A stretch of DNA of 20,250 bases from DATMQA01 sp035566895 (GTDB taxonomy: Bacteria; Verrucomicrobiota; Verrucomicrobiia; Limisphaerales; UBA8199): contig DATMQA010000078.1 of assembly GCA_035566895.1 (NCBI GenBank), positions 1 through 20,250 of the forward strand, given 5' to 3'. The notes under the pieces are model-generated. The model searched no databases, was not told the origin of the DNA, and saw nothing but the letters and a program-made list of their open reading frames with translations. How positions within the stretch are numbered: position 1 is the stretch's first letter; every line of letters begins with the position of its first letter. Position numbers and translations under genes: made by a program. This document shows, in pieces, positions 1 through 7,774 of the stretch.

Positions 1-1695
1 GGGGACAACATCACGGCCAGTTACACGACGGCTGCCGGCACCAACAGTCCGGTGGGCAGCTACAGCATTGTGCCCTCGCTCAACGACCCCAACAGCAAAC
101 TGACCAACTACAGTGTCCTGAGCACCAACGGCACCCTGACGATCACGCCAGCCAATTCAGCCAACGCGCTGGTGTCCTCTCCCAATCCGTCAGCTCAGAA
201 CTCCAACGTCATCTTTACGGCGACACTGGCGCCGGTCGCGCCGGCGACGGCAACCCCCACCGGCGCGGTACAGTTCTTTACGAACGGCGTGGCGTTGGGC
301 AGCCCAGTGTCCCTGAGCGGCGGAGTGGCCAGCACGAGCACCGCTCTCTTGCCGATCGGTTCCAATGTCGTCACCGCTGCCTATCTGGGTGACGGCAACT
401 TCCTCGCCAGCACCAACAGCCTTGTCCAGGTCGTGACAGCGAATACCGCCGTGCCCCCGGTGACGGTGGGCATCAGCAAGAACGGTAATGGCACGGTGAC
501 TGTCACCTTCCGGGGCACCCCTGGCGTGCAATATGTCGTTCAGGCCACCAGCAGTCTCCCCAACCTCTGGCAGAACGTCTCCACCAACACGGCAGGCACT
601 AACGGCCTTTGGACCTTCACCGATTCCATGGCGAATCACCCCCAGCGCTTCTATCGCGCCGCCAACCTTGGGGCTCCATCCGCTCCGGCCTTGACGGTGA
701 ATGTTGATAATCAAACCCGCTCATACGGTGCCACCAATCCGCCCCTTACCGGTACGCTCACGGGAGTCCAGAATGGAGATAATATCACTGTGACCTTCTC
801 CACTGTGGCTGTTCCTGCCAGCCCCGTAGGCGCTTACAGCATCAGCCCTGTGTTCAGTGACCCGAGCCACAAACTCGCCAATTACATTGTCGTTACCAAC
901 CCGGGCTCCCTCAGTATCACCGGAGCGACGCTTACGGTTACGGCGGTTAACAAGTCGAGAATCTACAGCGCGCCCAACCCGGCTCTGACCGCGAGCTTTA
1001 GCGGTTTTGTGAATGGGGAAACGGTGAACGTGCTGAGCGGCAGTCCAAATCTCGCGACGGCCGCCACCACGAACAGTCCGGTTGGGTCTTACACGGTCAC
1101 CGTGGCAGCCGGCACTCTTGCTGCCACCAATTACATCTTCAGTTTCACTAACGGCACGCTGACAATCACTCCGGCCAGCTCGACCAACGCTCTCAGCTCC
1201 TCCCGCAACCCGGCGCCGCTGGGTTCAAACATTACTTTCACCGCGACCTTGTCTCCCCTCGCCCCGGCGACCGCCGGGCCCACGGGCACGGTTCAGTTCG
1301 TCACGAATGGCGTCGCGCTCGGCAGCCCCGTCACACTCAGCAACGGATTGGCCAGCATCAGCACCGCGTTGCTCCCCGCCGGTTCCAACACGGTTACCGC
1401 CGTCTTTACCGACGATGGAAACTTCCTCCCCAGCACCAACAGCCTGGTCCAGGTCATCACAGCCGTCAGCCAACCTCCGCACGCTACGGGCATTCGCGCC
1501 AACGGTAATGGCACTGTGACCGTGAGTTTCCTGGGAACGCCCAGTGCACAATATGTCGTCCAGGCCACTGCCAACTTGAGCATTTCAAACTCCTGGCAAA
1601 ACATTTCGACCAACACCGCCGGTACGGATGGGGTTTGGACCATCACGGACTCGGCCATCGCTGCTCGACGCTTCTTCCGCGCGGTCCTGCCTTAA
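1..1695 (+). CDS. Modular MBG/Ig-like repeat surface protein, 5'-truncated
   Basis: The reading frame is open from the first base, so the true start lies upstream; 564 residues are visible. Domains in order (counting from base 1): end of an MBG domain (about 1-50), Ig-like repeat (55-145), a 65-residue module with NGNGTVTV, YVVQAT and RFYRA motifs (150-215), two MBG domains (228-392), a second Ig-like repeat (395-485), and a second copy of the 65-residue module that ends the protein (RRFFRAVLP). The two halves align at a spacing of about 1,020-1,023 nt, showing an internal duplication of about 340 residues. MBG and Ig-like stacks are typical of very large extracellular or adhesive proteins. 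There is no PEP-CTERM or LPXTG signal at the C-terminus, so the final module may itself be the secretion or anchoring signal (inference). Its stop overlaps that of the convergent hydrolase gene. Ligand unknown. Confidence 0.9.
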   Translation, partial: GDNITASYTTAAGTNSPVGSYSIVPSLNDPNSKLTNYSVLSTNGTLTITPANSANALVSSPNPSAQNSNVIFTATLAPVAPATATPTGAVQFFTNGVALGSPVSLSGGVASTSTALLPIGSNVVTAAYLGDGNFLASTNSLVQVVTANTAVPPVTVGISKNGNGTVTVTFRGTPGVQYVVQATSSLPNLWQNVSTNTAGTNGLWTFTDSMANHPQRFYRAANLGAPSAPALTVNVDNQTRSYGATNPPLTGTLTGVQNGDNITVTFSTVAVPASPVGAYSISPVFSDPSHKLANYIVVTNPGSLSITGATLTVTAVNKSRIYSAPNPALTASFSGFVNGETVNVLSGSPNLATAATTNSPVGSYTVTVAAGTLAATNYIFSFTNGTLTITPASSTNALSSSRNPAPLGSNITFTATLSPLAPATAGPTGTVQFVTNGVALGSPVTLSNGLASISTALLPAGSNTVTAVFTDDGNFLPSTNSLVQVITAVSQPPHATGIRANGNGTVTVSFLGTPSAQYVVQATANLSISNSWQNISTNTAGTDGVWTITDSAIAARRFFRAVLP

Positions 1696-2798
1696 TCGCG
1701 GCGACGGCTGACGAAGGCAACAGTGTCTCTGGCAGCCCGCGTCTCGACCCCGGGCTTTTGCAAGAAGCCCAGGTCACGGAACCAATCAATGAAACGGTCC
1801 TGCCATGTCCCGAACGGGAGGTTGCGATTGGCCAGGCCGGCGCTCATGCGGCTGCCGTCGCTCAATAGCTCGCCTGGGTGGCGGCCATTGCCGTACAGGT
1901 GCATTTCGATGTTGGGAATACTGGCCTGAAGCATGGCAGCGAAGTATTCATTCGCCCAGAGGGCGTGAACGCGGTCGCCGGAGCTGCCGCAGGCGATGAA
2001 TGCAGGAGGTGCATTGCGAGGAATCGGCGGATTGCCGCCGCGGGCAAAAGGCGTGGGGCCCGGATAGATCAGGCCCACGAAATCGGGCCGGGAAGATATC
2101 CCTGCCAGCGGCTCCGCCGGCTCGCGGTTCCTCTGCTCGAAGTCTTCGAAAAAAAGCGCGGCCGGCGCCGCCAATTCAGCACCGGCGGAGAATCCCATAA
2201 TGCCGATCTTGTTGGCATCGATGTTCCATTCCTTTGCGTGGGCGCGCACCAAACGAATAGCCTGGAGCGCATCATGGACCGCATCGGCCTGCACGTTGTA
2301 GCCGTCGCGCCGCAAACGATAGCGCAGGATAACGGTGCTCACTCCGTAGTTGTAAAAGAAAGGCACAAAGTCGGCGCTCTCCGACCCCACATTCAGTGTG
2401 TTGTGTCCGCCGCCTGCTGCCAGGATGATCGCCGCACCCGTGTTGAGGCCGCCTTCCACTGTATGCACTTCGATGGACGGGTTGTGGATATTGACGATGC
2501 TGCTGATTCGCCCCGGCACCGCTTTGCTCATATTGTACTGCTCGGCTTCGCGAACCCGGGCCTGCTTGAGAAGAGGTGAATCGCCGGGATACAGCGGGAT
2601 GACTACGCCACCTTGCAAGATCGGTTGTGGAGCGTACAGAGCATCGTTGGTGGGGCCAGGTTTTGGCACGCTCAACGCAGGCGGAATGGAGGGGAGCGCC
2701 GCGGGGTCCGCCGCGGACGCAGTCTCGAGAGATACGTGGCCAAAGGCGACAATTACGGCGGGCAGCAGCCAGGGTGCGAGCGAGAGCCGGGTATTCAT
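1692..2798 (-). CDS. Secreted alpha/beta hydrolase (BD-FAE-like esterase)
   Basis: 368 residues from the chosen ATG. The N-terminus is a signal peptide (hydrophobic residues 6-20, then ETASAADP). An alpha/beta-hydrolase fold follows: an oxyanion-type AGGGHN at 128-133, the nucleophile elbow GFSAG at 202-206 (Ser204), a likely acid Asp275 in SGDRVH, and His307 in GRHPGE. This layout fits the carbohydrate-esterase/BD-FAE branch of the esterase-lipase group, which removes acyl groups from polysaccharides or small esters outside the cytoplasm; the exact substrate is unknown. An in-frame TTG at 2834 would add 12 residues and has an AAAGGAGG about 13 nt upstream, but ATG 2798 places the signal peptide correctly and is preferred. 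The stop codon (1692-1694) overlaps that of the convergent surface-protein gene. Immediately upstream lies the palindromic element at 2864-2960. Confidence 0.85.
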   Translation of the reverse strand: MNTRLSLAPWLLPAVIVAFGHVSLETASAADPAALPSIPPALSVPKPGPTNDALYAPQPILQGGVVIPLYPGDSPLLKQARVREAEQYNMSKAVPGRISSIVNIHNPSIEVHTVEGGLNTGAAIILAAGGGHNTLNVGSESADFVPFFYNYGVSTVILRYRLRRDGYNVQADAVHDALQAIRLVRAHAKEWNIDANKIGIMGFSAGAELAAPAALFFEDFEQRNREPAEPLAGISSRPDFVGLIYPGPTPFARGGNPPIPRNAPPAFIACGSSGDRVHALWANEYFAAMLQASIPNIEMHLYGNGRHPGELLSDGSRMSAGLANRNLPFGTWQDRFIDWFRDLGFLQKPGVETRAARDTVAFVSRRRD

Positions 2799-2863
2799 GG
2801 GCGAGAATTTTGGCCCGCCCGCCGCAGTAGGCAAGTGTATCTTTTTGCCTCCTTTTCGGCCGA

Positions 2864-2960
2864 AGAGCGTGTTTGGAATTGTAGCCGCCGACGTGAGGAG
2901 GCGGAGAGTTGAGCGGTTTTCCGGGCAGAACCGGCCTCCTCACGTCGGCGGCTACAACGC
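2864..2960. repeat. Palindromic repeat element, copy 1 (right end missing)
   Basis: Perfect 24-bp inverted arms at 2879-2902 and 2934-2957 (beginning TTGTAGCCGCCGACGTGAGG) are separated by a 31-nt loop that itself contains CGGTT...AACCG. To the left is AGAGCGTGTTTGGAATTG, the same outer sequence as in the copy at 7775-7900. The matching right outer arm of that copy is absent here: similarity stops just after CTACAACGC. The loop differs from copy 2 by one base. The element lies between the divergent hydrolase and DGPF genes. It resembles a small non-autonomous palindromic element (REP/MITE type); no transposase for it is visible in the window. Confidence 0.85.
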
Positions 2961-3100
2961 TACCCCCGCGAACCCGCTTCCACTCACCGGTTGAAGAAAT
3001 CCCGCCGGAATGGTATAGGATGAGGAAACTTAGCCTCGAACCGTCGGCCCGAGCGGCCTGCGCGAGCGGTTGGGAGTTCTCGGAAAAAAAATATTGCCGG

Positions 3101-3127
3101 TGTCCTGATTGGCAGCGCTCGTTCGTC
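3101..3127 (+). promoter_or_regulatory. Candidate ECF42-type promoter of the DGPF gene
   Basis: TGTCCT (3101-3106) and CGTC (3124-3127) are separated by 17 nt. ECF42 sigma factors studied in Streptomyces recognise about TGTCGA at -35 and CG(A/T)C at -10, and transcribe neighbouring DGPF genes. This site matches 4 of 6 bases at -35 and all of the short -10, and lies about 50 nt before the DGPF start, in the same locus as an ECF42-like sigma gene. The assignment is a prediction from pattern and context. Confidence 0.45.
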
Positions 3128-3177
3128 GTATTATTGAACGACCGAAAAATTAATAATTAACAAAAGAAAGACAAAAT

Positions 3178-3591
3178 ATGAGTACACAAACCAAAACGCC
3201 CGAGTATATGTTGTTGTTCCGCGGCAACGATTGGCACAAGGGACTCTCCCCCGAGGAAATGCAGAAGGTCGCCGCCGCGTGGATGGCGTGGTTCGAACGG
3301 TTAACCGCGCAAGGCAAGGCTATCGCCGGAAATCCGCTGGAAGGTGAAGGCAGGCTCGTGTCCGGGAAGAATGGCCGGGTGGTCGCCGATGGCCCGTTCG
3401 CCGAATCCAAGGAAGCCATTGGGGGTTACTTCCTGCTGAAAGTAAACAGTCTTGATGAGGCCGTGGCCATCGCCAAAGAGTGCCCAGGTCTGCCTTACGG
3501 CGTGAAGGTGGAAGTCAGGCCCGTGGCTGAACAATGCCCGCTCACCGGTGAGCCTCTGCCTGAAGCACAGCTCGCGTCAGCGACCGCGTGA
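3178..3591 (+). CDS. YCII-related DGPF-domain protein
   Basis: 137 residues. An N-terminal YMLLFRGNDW strand is followed by a helix (SPEEMQKVAAAWMAWFERL), a GKAIAGNPLEGEGRLVSG segment, the diagnostic VVADGPFAESKEAIGGYFLL (the DGPF signature), and an ALAxxCPG-like turn (AIAKECPGLPYG). This is the dimeric ferredoxin-like YCII family (PF03795), whose biochemical role is not established. DGPF proteins are the conserved genetic partners of ECF42 sigma factors and usually their direct targets; such a sigma gene lies 1.3 kb downstream on the same strand. The start has an A-rich leader (AACAAAAGAAAGACAAAAT) but no clear Shine-Dalgarno. The C-terminal tail after residue 120 (PLTGEPLPEAQLASATA) is low-complexity. 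A palindrome follows the stop. Confidence 0.9.
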   Translation: MSTQTKTPEYMLLFRGNDWHKGLSPEEMQKVAAAWMAWFERLTAQGKAIAGNPLEGEGRLVSGKNGRVVADGPFAESKEAIGGYFLLKVNSLDEAVAIAKECPGLPYGVKVEVRPVAEQCPLTGEPLPEAQLASATA

Positions 3592-3614
3592 TCCTGTAAT
3601 TCTGCCGCCAACGT

Positions 3615-3657
3615 CGAGGGACGTTCGCGAGCGCCTCGCGCGCTCCAACGTCCCTCG
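3615..3657. repeat. Perfect 11-bp hairpin between DGPF and DoxX genes
   Basis: CGAGGGACGTT at 3615-3625 pairs perfectly with AACGTCCCTCG at 3647-3657; the 21-nt interior contains GAGCG...CGCTC and can extend the pairing. There is no T-run, so a Rho-independent terminator is unlikely. It may be a REP-like palindrome or an mRNA processing or attenuation structure between the first gene of the locus and the rest. An ATG overlapping the right arm (3658) could extend the DoxX frame but is not favoured. Confidence 0.7.
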
Positions 3658-3774
3658 ATGGAGGCAAACAAAGGCAGGCACCCTGGACCGGCCCGCCGAT
3701 TATATTGCCGAAATTCAAAAATAAGGAACGCCTCCAAATTACGGCCCGAACAATATTCAAACCAAACCGAACCA

Positions 3775-4224
3775 ATGGAGACGCACACCAGCGCAAACCA
3801 GGCCGACGCTAGTAAACCAAAAGGGTCCACCCGCTATTTGCCGGCCATTGCACGAATCCTGCTGGGGCTCATGTTCTTCGTTTTCGGGCTCAACGGTTTT
3901 CTGCATTTTATCCCCGAGCCCAAGACGCCCATGCCCGAAGGAGCCGGGGCCTTCGCCGGGGCCCTGATGAAGACGGCGTATATGTTTCCGATGATCATGG
4001 GGACACAGTTGCTCGTCGGAGTGCTCCTATTGTTGAACCGCTTCGTGCCACTGGCCCTGGCGCTCATCGCCCCGGTCATCGTCAATATCATCGCCTTCCA
4101 CATTTTCCTGGCGCCGTCGGGATTAGCCCCCGGTCTCGTGGCTCTGCTTCTGGAGCTTTACCTGGCTTGGGCGTATCGAAACGCCTTTCGCCCCATGCTT
4201 GCCATGCGGGCCAAACCGGACTGA
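3775..4224 (+). CDS. DoxX-like integral membrane protein
   Basis: 149 residues from ATG 3775. Four hydrophobic segments are visible: the first around YLPAIARILLGLMFFVFGLN, the second around the AYMFPMIMGTQLLVGVLLLL region, the third LALALIAPVIVNIIAFHIFL and the last around GLVALLLELYLAWAY. The first helix ending in FGLNGFLHF and the short loop are typical of the DoxX/DoxD superfamily of small inner-membrane proteins, some linked to redox balance; the function here is not known. The longer frame from 3658 adds 39 polar residues that begin inside a hairpin and is unlikely. The leader lacks a Shine-Dalgarno. It is followed after 22 nt by the SRPBCC gene and probably cotranscribed with it. DoxX-like and SRPBCC genes commonly accompany ECF41/ECF42 sigma genes. 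Confidence 0.85.
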   Translation: METHTSANQADASKPKGSTRYLPAIARILLGLMFFVFGLNGFLHFIPEPKTPMPEGAGAFAGALMKTAYMFPMIMGTQLLVGVLLLLNRFVPLALALIAPVIVNIIAFHIFLAPSGLAPGLVALLLELYLAWAYRNAFRPMLAMRAKPD

Positions 4225-4246
4225 CCCACTCAACCCCGCGAAATCT

Positions 4247-4786
4247 ATGCTCATAAAAATCCTTATCGCTTTGGCAGTCGTTCTTGTCGTCTTCATCATA
4301 ATCGTCGCGCTGCGACCGTCGGAATTCCGGGTCACCCGGTCCGCCGCCATTGCCGCTCCTCCGGATGCGGTTTTTGCGCAGGTGAACGATCTCCACAATT
4401 GGGAAGCCTGGTCCCCGTGGGTGAAACTGGATCCGGCCGCAAAGACCAAATACGAAGGCCCGCCCGCCGGCGTCGGGGCCAGGTTCGGCTGGTCCGGTAA
4501 CAACAAAATTGGCGAAGGGCAAATGACAATCACCGAAAGCAAGCCCTGTGACCTGGTCAAATTCAGGCTCGATTTCGTAAAACCTTTCAAAGGCACCAAC
4601 ACCGCCGAGTTTACCTTCCAGCCTGAGGGCAGCCAAACGGTCGTCACCTGGAGTATGTTGGGCCAATACAGCTTCATTCCGAAAGCCGTCGGCTTGTTTA
4701 TCAACTGCGACAAAATGATGGGCGACCAGTTTGAAAAAGGCCTGGCACAAATGAAGTCGTTGGCGGAAATGGCCGTCAGCAAATAG
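4247..4786 (+). CDS. Membrane-anchored SRPBCC (polyketide cyclase-like) protein
   Basis: 179 residues from ATG 4247. An N-terminal hydrophobic helix (MLIKILIALAVVLVVFIIIV) anchors the protein or exports it. The rest is a START/SRPBCC helix-grip domain (Polyketide_cyc2 type): a RSAAIAAPPDAVFAQVNDL strand-helix, then NWEAWSPWVKLDP, the GVGARFGWSG strand turn, TITESKPCDLVKFRLDF, and a final long helix after NCDKMMGDQFEKGL. Such domains form a hydrophobic pocket for small lipophilic ligands; no ligand can be named. An in-frame ATG 48 nt upstream lies inside the DoxX gene and would put polar residues before the anchor, so the later ATG is preferred. It lies 22 nt after DoxX and 128 nt before the sigma gene. 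Confidence 0.87.
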   Translation: MLIKILIALAVVLVVFIIIVALRPSEFRVTRSAAIAAPPDAVFAQVNDLHNWEAWSPWVKLDPAAKTKYEGPPAGVGARFGWSGNNKIGEGQMTITESKPCDLVKFRLDFVKPFKGTNTAEFTFQPEGSQTVVTWSMLGQYSFIPKAVGLFINCDKMMGDQFEKGLAQMKSLAEMAVSK

Positions 4787-4914
4787 CGCCGAACCCCCGC
4801 TGGCGCGGGACCTAAACAAAAAGAAAGCGCAACCCACGGAGCTTTTGTTCTTCACCTCCGCGTTTGGGCTTTCTCCACTTGCGCCGCTAAAAAGTTTGGG
4901 CGAAAGGTAATGTT

Positions 4915-6237
4915 GTGAGCGAACCGGAAGTCGCAAGCACCGAACCACCCCCTGCGGAAGTGTCGCAGGTTGTGGAGCATCTTTTCCGCCATGAAGCGGC
5001 CAAGATGGTGGCCACCCTGACCAGGATTTTCGGCCTTGAGCATCTCACCCTGGCCGAGGACGTGGTCCAGGAAGCCCTCGCCAGGGCTTTGCAGACCTGG
5101 CCCTTTTACGGCGTTCCCAAAAACCCCGCCGCGTGGATCATGCGCGCTTCCCGAAACCTGGCGCTGGATGTGGTCCGCCGCCAGAAAGTTTTCCGCGACA
5201 AGGAAGCTGAGATTGTCCTGTTGACGGAGCGTCCAGGCCCCGCTCCCGATGCGGCGGTTTTTCTGGAAGACGAAATCACGGATGATCACCTGCGAATGAT
5301 GTTCGTCTGCTGTCATCCGGCGATCCCGGCCGAAGCGCAAGTCGCACTGGCCCTGAAGACCCTTTGCGGGTTCAGCGTCACGGAAATCAGCCGCGCCTTT
5401 CTCACTACCGAGGCGGCGATTGCCAAGCGGTTGACACGGGCGAAACAAAAGATCCGCGATGCGCAGATTCCCTTTGCGATACCCGCCGGCGCGGAGCTGT
5501 CGCAACGGTTGGACGCTGTTTTGCATTCCCTTTACCTGCTCTTCAACGAAGGCTACAAAGCTTCCAGCGGCGACCGGCTGGTGCGGGAAGATATCTGCCA
5601 CGAAGCTATCCGTCTCACCGCTTTGCTGGCTCAGCACACGGCCGGCGCTCAGCCCAAAACCTATGCGCTGCTCGCACTGATGCTCTTGAACGCCGCGCGG
5701 TTCCCAACTCGTGTGGACGGGGCGGGCAACCTGCTTCGCCTCGAGGAGCAGGACCGGTCACGATGGGACCAGCCGATGATCGCCCGTGGCATGTTTCACT
5801 TCGCTCAGTCGGCGGCGGGCGAAGACCTCACCGAGTATCATCTCCAGGCGGGGATCGCCGCCTGCCATTGCACCGCGAAGGACTACGAATCTACGGACTG
5901 GCAGAAAATCCTCTCACTTTATGATCGCCTGGTGGCGGTCGATAATTCGCCTGTCATTGCTCTGAATCGCGCCGTCGCTGTCGCCAACGTCCGTGGACCG
6001 GTTGCCGGGCTCGCCGCTCTCGAAGCGATTCGAGCTCGGGGGCCGCTGGAGGACTACTACCTGCTCTATGCCGTCCTGGGAGATTTCGAGACGCGCCGAG
6101 CCAACCTCCCGGCCGCCGCCGGCTATTTCCGTCGGGCGCTGAAACTCACCGACCTTTCATCCGAACAAGCCTTTCTTACCAAGCGAATCCAAGCCTGCGA
6201 AGAGCACAAAAAGAATTTCGCCGCCGTCCCATTATAG
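4915..6237 (+). CDS. ECF42-type RNA polymerase sigma factor with C-terminal TPR-like extension
   Basis: 440 residues. Sigma region 2 spans about 22-92 (EDVVQEALARALQTWP, then AAWIMRASRNLALDVVRR) and region 4 about 131-181 (CCHPAIPAEAQVALALKTL, then TEISRAFLTTEAAIAKRL). A DUF6596 segment follows with SLYLLFNEGYKAS (205-217) and MLLNAARFPTRVD, then TPR-like helices to the end (IALNRAVAVANVRGP, AAGYFRRALKL). Ordinary ECF sigmas are about 180-200 residues; this extra half defines the ECF42 group, which has no anti-sigma factor and is thought to be controlled through the extension. Start GTG 4915 has AAGG seven bases upstream. The upstream DGPF, DoxX and SRPBCC genes are the usual companions. The inducing signal is unknown. 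Confidence 0.93.
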   Translation: MSEPEVASTEPPPAEVSQVVEHLFRHEAAKMVATLTRIFGLEHLTLAEDVVQEALARALQTWPFYGVPKNPAAWIMRASRNLALDVVRRQKVFRDKEAEIVLLTERPGPAPDAAVFLEDEITDDHLRMMFVCCHPAIPAEAQVALALKTLCGFSVTEISRAFLTTEAAIAKRLTRAKQKIRDAQIPFAIPAGAELSQRLDAVLHSLYLLFNEGYKASSGDRLVREDICHEAIRLTALLAQHTAGAQPKTYALLALMLLNAARFPTRVDGAGNLLRLEEQDRSRWDQPMIARGMFHFAQSAAGEDLTEYHLQAGIAACHCTAKDYESTDWQKILSLYDRLVAVDNSPVIALNRAVAVANVRGPVAGLAALEAIRARGPLEDYYLLYAVLGDFETRRANLPAAAGYFRRALKLTDLSSEQAFLTKRIQACEEHKKNFAAVPL

Positions 6238-6276
6238 AAATCAATTCCCGGTTGCCAAAACCGCCGGACATCGCCA

Positions 6277-6310
6277 ATACTGCGATTGTTCACTAGACGT
6301 GTCGCAGTAT
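6277..6310 (+). promoter_or_regulatory. Inverted repeat covering the sulfatase start codon
   Basis: ATACTGCGA (6277-6285) and TCGCAGTAT (6302-6310) form a perfect 9-bp inverted repeat with a 16-nt loop. The right arm includes the first two bases of the sulfatase ATG (6309-6311). If transcribed, the stem would hide the ribosome-binding region and start codon; as DNA it could be an operator. It occupies part of the only 71 nt between the sigma and sulfatase genes. Function is inferred. Confidence 0.5.
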
Positions 6311-7700
6311 GAATAAATCCAAACCTCTGTGGCTGTTGCTTGCGCTTGGTTTGCTCGGTCTCGTTCCTTTCCTCGCCCGCGCCGCCAACCCGCCCAATAT
6401 CATCATTATCCTCGCGGACGACCTGGGCTACGGCGACTTGAGTTGCTATGGTCACCCCAGCATCCGCACGCCGAATTTGGACCGCATGGCCGCCGAGGGT
6501 ATGCGCTTCACCGATTTCTATGTCGCCGCCTGCGTCTGCACTCCGAGCCGCGCCGCCTTGCTCACCGGGCGTCTCCCCATCCGCAACGGCATGGCCGGCA
6601 CCACGGGCGCCCGCAATGACGTCCTCATGCGCAACTCGACCGGCGGTTTGCCCACAAACGAGATAACGATTGCCGCCGCTCTCAAATCAAAAGGCTACGC
6701 TACCGGCTGCATCGGGAAATGGCACCTCGGGCACCAGCCCGAATGCCTGCCCACACATCATGGTTTTGATTCCTTTCTGGGCCTCCGCTTTTCCAACGAC
6801 ATGGAGCCTGCGCCCGGCATTCCCCCCAACGCTTCCTCGAGTCTTGAGCCCAGGCTGGAATGGTGGCGAGCCGCTCTGCTGCGCGACGACAAAGTCATCG
6901 AACAACCAACAGACCTGAGCACGTTAACGCCCCGCTATACGCAAGAAGCTCTCCGGTTCATCCGCCAGCATAAGCGCGGGCCGTTCTTTCTCTATTTCGC
7001 CCATACTTATCCGCACGTGCCCCTCTTTGCCTCGCAAGCGTTTAAAAAGCACAGCGCGCGCGGCCTTTACGGCGACGTCGTCGAGGAACTTGACTGGAGC
7101 GTCGGCCAGGTGCTCGAGACTCTGCGCCAGGAAGGCCTCGCCGGAAATACGTTCGTTTTCTTCACCAGCGACAATGGACCCTGGCTGCCAAAGAATCTGG
7201 CCGGCGGTTCGGCTGGCCCCTTGCGCGACGGCAAAGGCAGCACCTGGGAGGGTGGGATGCGCGAGCCCGCCATCGCCTGGTGGCCCGGCAGCATCCACAC
7301 CAATGTCCTGAATCAGCAACTCGCCTGCTCAATGGACGTCTTCGCCACCTGCCTCGGTCTGGCCGGAGCGCTTCTCCCAACCGATCGGGTCATTGATGGC
7401 GTGGACATGACGCCGATGATTCTGGGCCAGGGACCCGGCCAACGCCAACTCATGTTCTATTACAAGCGCGAGCAGCTTTACGCCGTTCGCAAAGGCTCCT
7501 TCAAAGCCCACTTCACTACCTACTCCGGTTACAGTTCCGACCCGCCGCAAAAGCACGACCCGCCCCTTCTCTTTCAGCCTCAAAACGATCCCGGCGAGAA
7601 ATTCGATGTCGCCGCCGACCACCCCGACGTCCTCGCCGACATCCTCCGCGAAGTCGAGAAGCACCGGAAAGACCTCGTCCTCGGAAAGCCACAGTACTAA
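6309..7700 (+). CDS. Secreted type I sulfatase (arylsulfatase A-like)
   Basis: 463 residues. Signal peptide at 1-25 (LWLLLALGLLGLVPFLARA), so it acts in the periplasm or outside. The alkaline-phosphatase/sulfatase fold is clear: ILADDLGYGDLSCYG with metal ligands Asp37 and Asp38; CTPSR at 77-81, where Cys77 would be converted to formylglycine; GKWHLG with Lys137 and His139; His232 in AHTYPHVP; TSDNGP with Asp288 and Asn289; and Lys309 in DGKGSTWEGG. All usual catalytic residues are present. Family members hydrolyse sulfate esters of polysaccharides, glycosaminoglycans or small aryl sulfates; the substrate cannot be told from sequence. No sulfatase-maturing enzyme is in the window, so it must be encoded elsewhere. 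It follows the sigma gene on the same strand after 71 nt, but being part of that regulon is not shown. There is no clear Shine-Dalgarno. Confidence 0.93.
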   Translation: MNKSKPLWLLLALGLLGLVPFLARAANPPNIIIILADDLGYGDLSCYGHPSIRTPNLDRMAAEGMRFTDFYVAACVCTPSRAALLTGRLPIRNGMAGTTGARNDVLMRNSTGGLPTNEITIAAALKSKGYATGCIGKWHLGHQPECLPTHHGFDSFLGLRFSNDMEPAPGIPPNASSSLEPRLEWWRAALLRDDKVIEQPTDLSTLTPRYTQEALRFIRQHKRGPFFLYFAHTYPHVPLFASQAFKKHSARGLYGDVVEELDWSVGQVLETLRQEGLAGNTFVFFTSDNGPWLPKNLAGGSAGPLRDGKGSTWEGGMREPAIAWWPGSIHTNVLNQQLACSMDVFATCLGLAGALLPTDRVIDGVDMTPMILGQGPGQRQLMFYYKREQLYAVRKGSFKAHFTTYSGYSSDPPQKHDPPLLFQPQNDPGEKFDVAADHPDVLADILREVEKHRKDLVLGKPQY

Positions 7701-7774
7701 ACTTGTGCCGCTGGGTCCTCCGCTCAAGAGTTATTCCTCGAGCCTTTTCCCCGCGAGGCGGGTGGTAGGAGATC

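Noticed and set aside
2272..2943. Two protein starts with the same N-terminus (MRRPVLPGK...) at 2943 and 7857 on the minus strand
   Set aside because: Both begin inside the palindromic elements; the shared peptide is only the translation of the repeat, and the first then runs out of phase over the hydrolase gene.
3615..3657. Rho-independent terminator after the DGPF gene
   Set aside because: The stem is good but no U-tract follows on either strand, so it is reported as a palindrome only.
4088..4948. A 286-codon minus-strand frame over the SRPBCC gene
   Set aside because: Antisense to a gene with a recognisable domain and membrane anchor; Arg/Gly-rich sequence without motifs.
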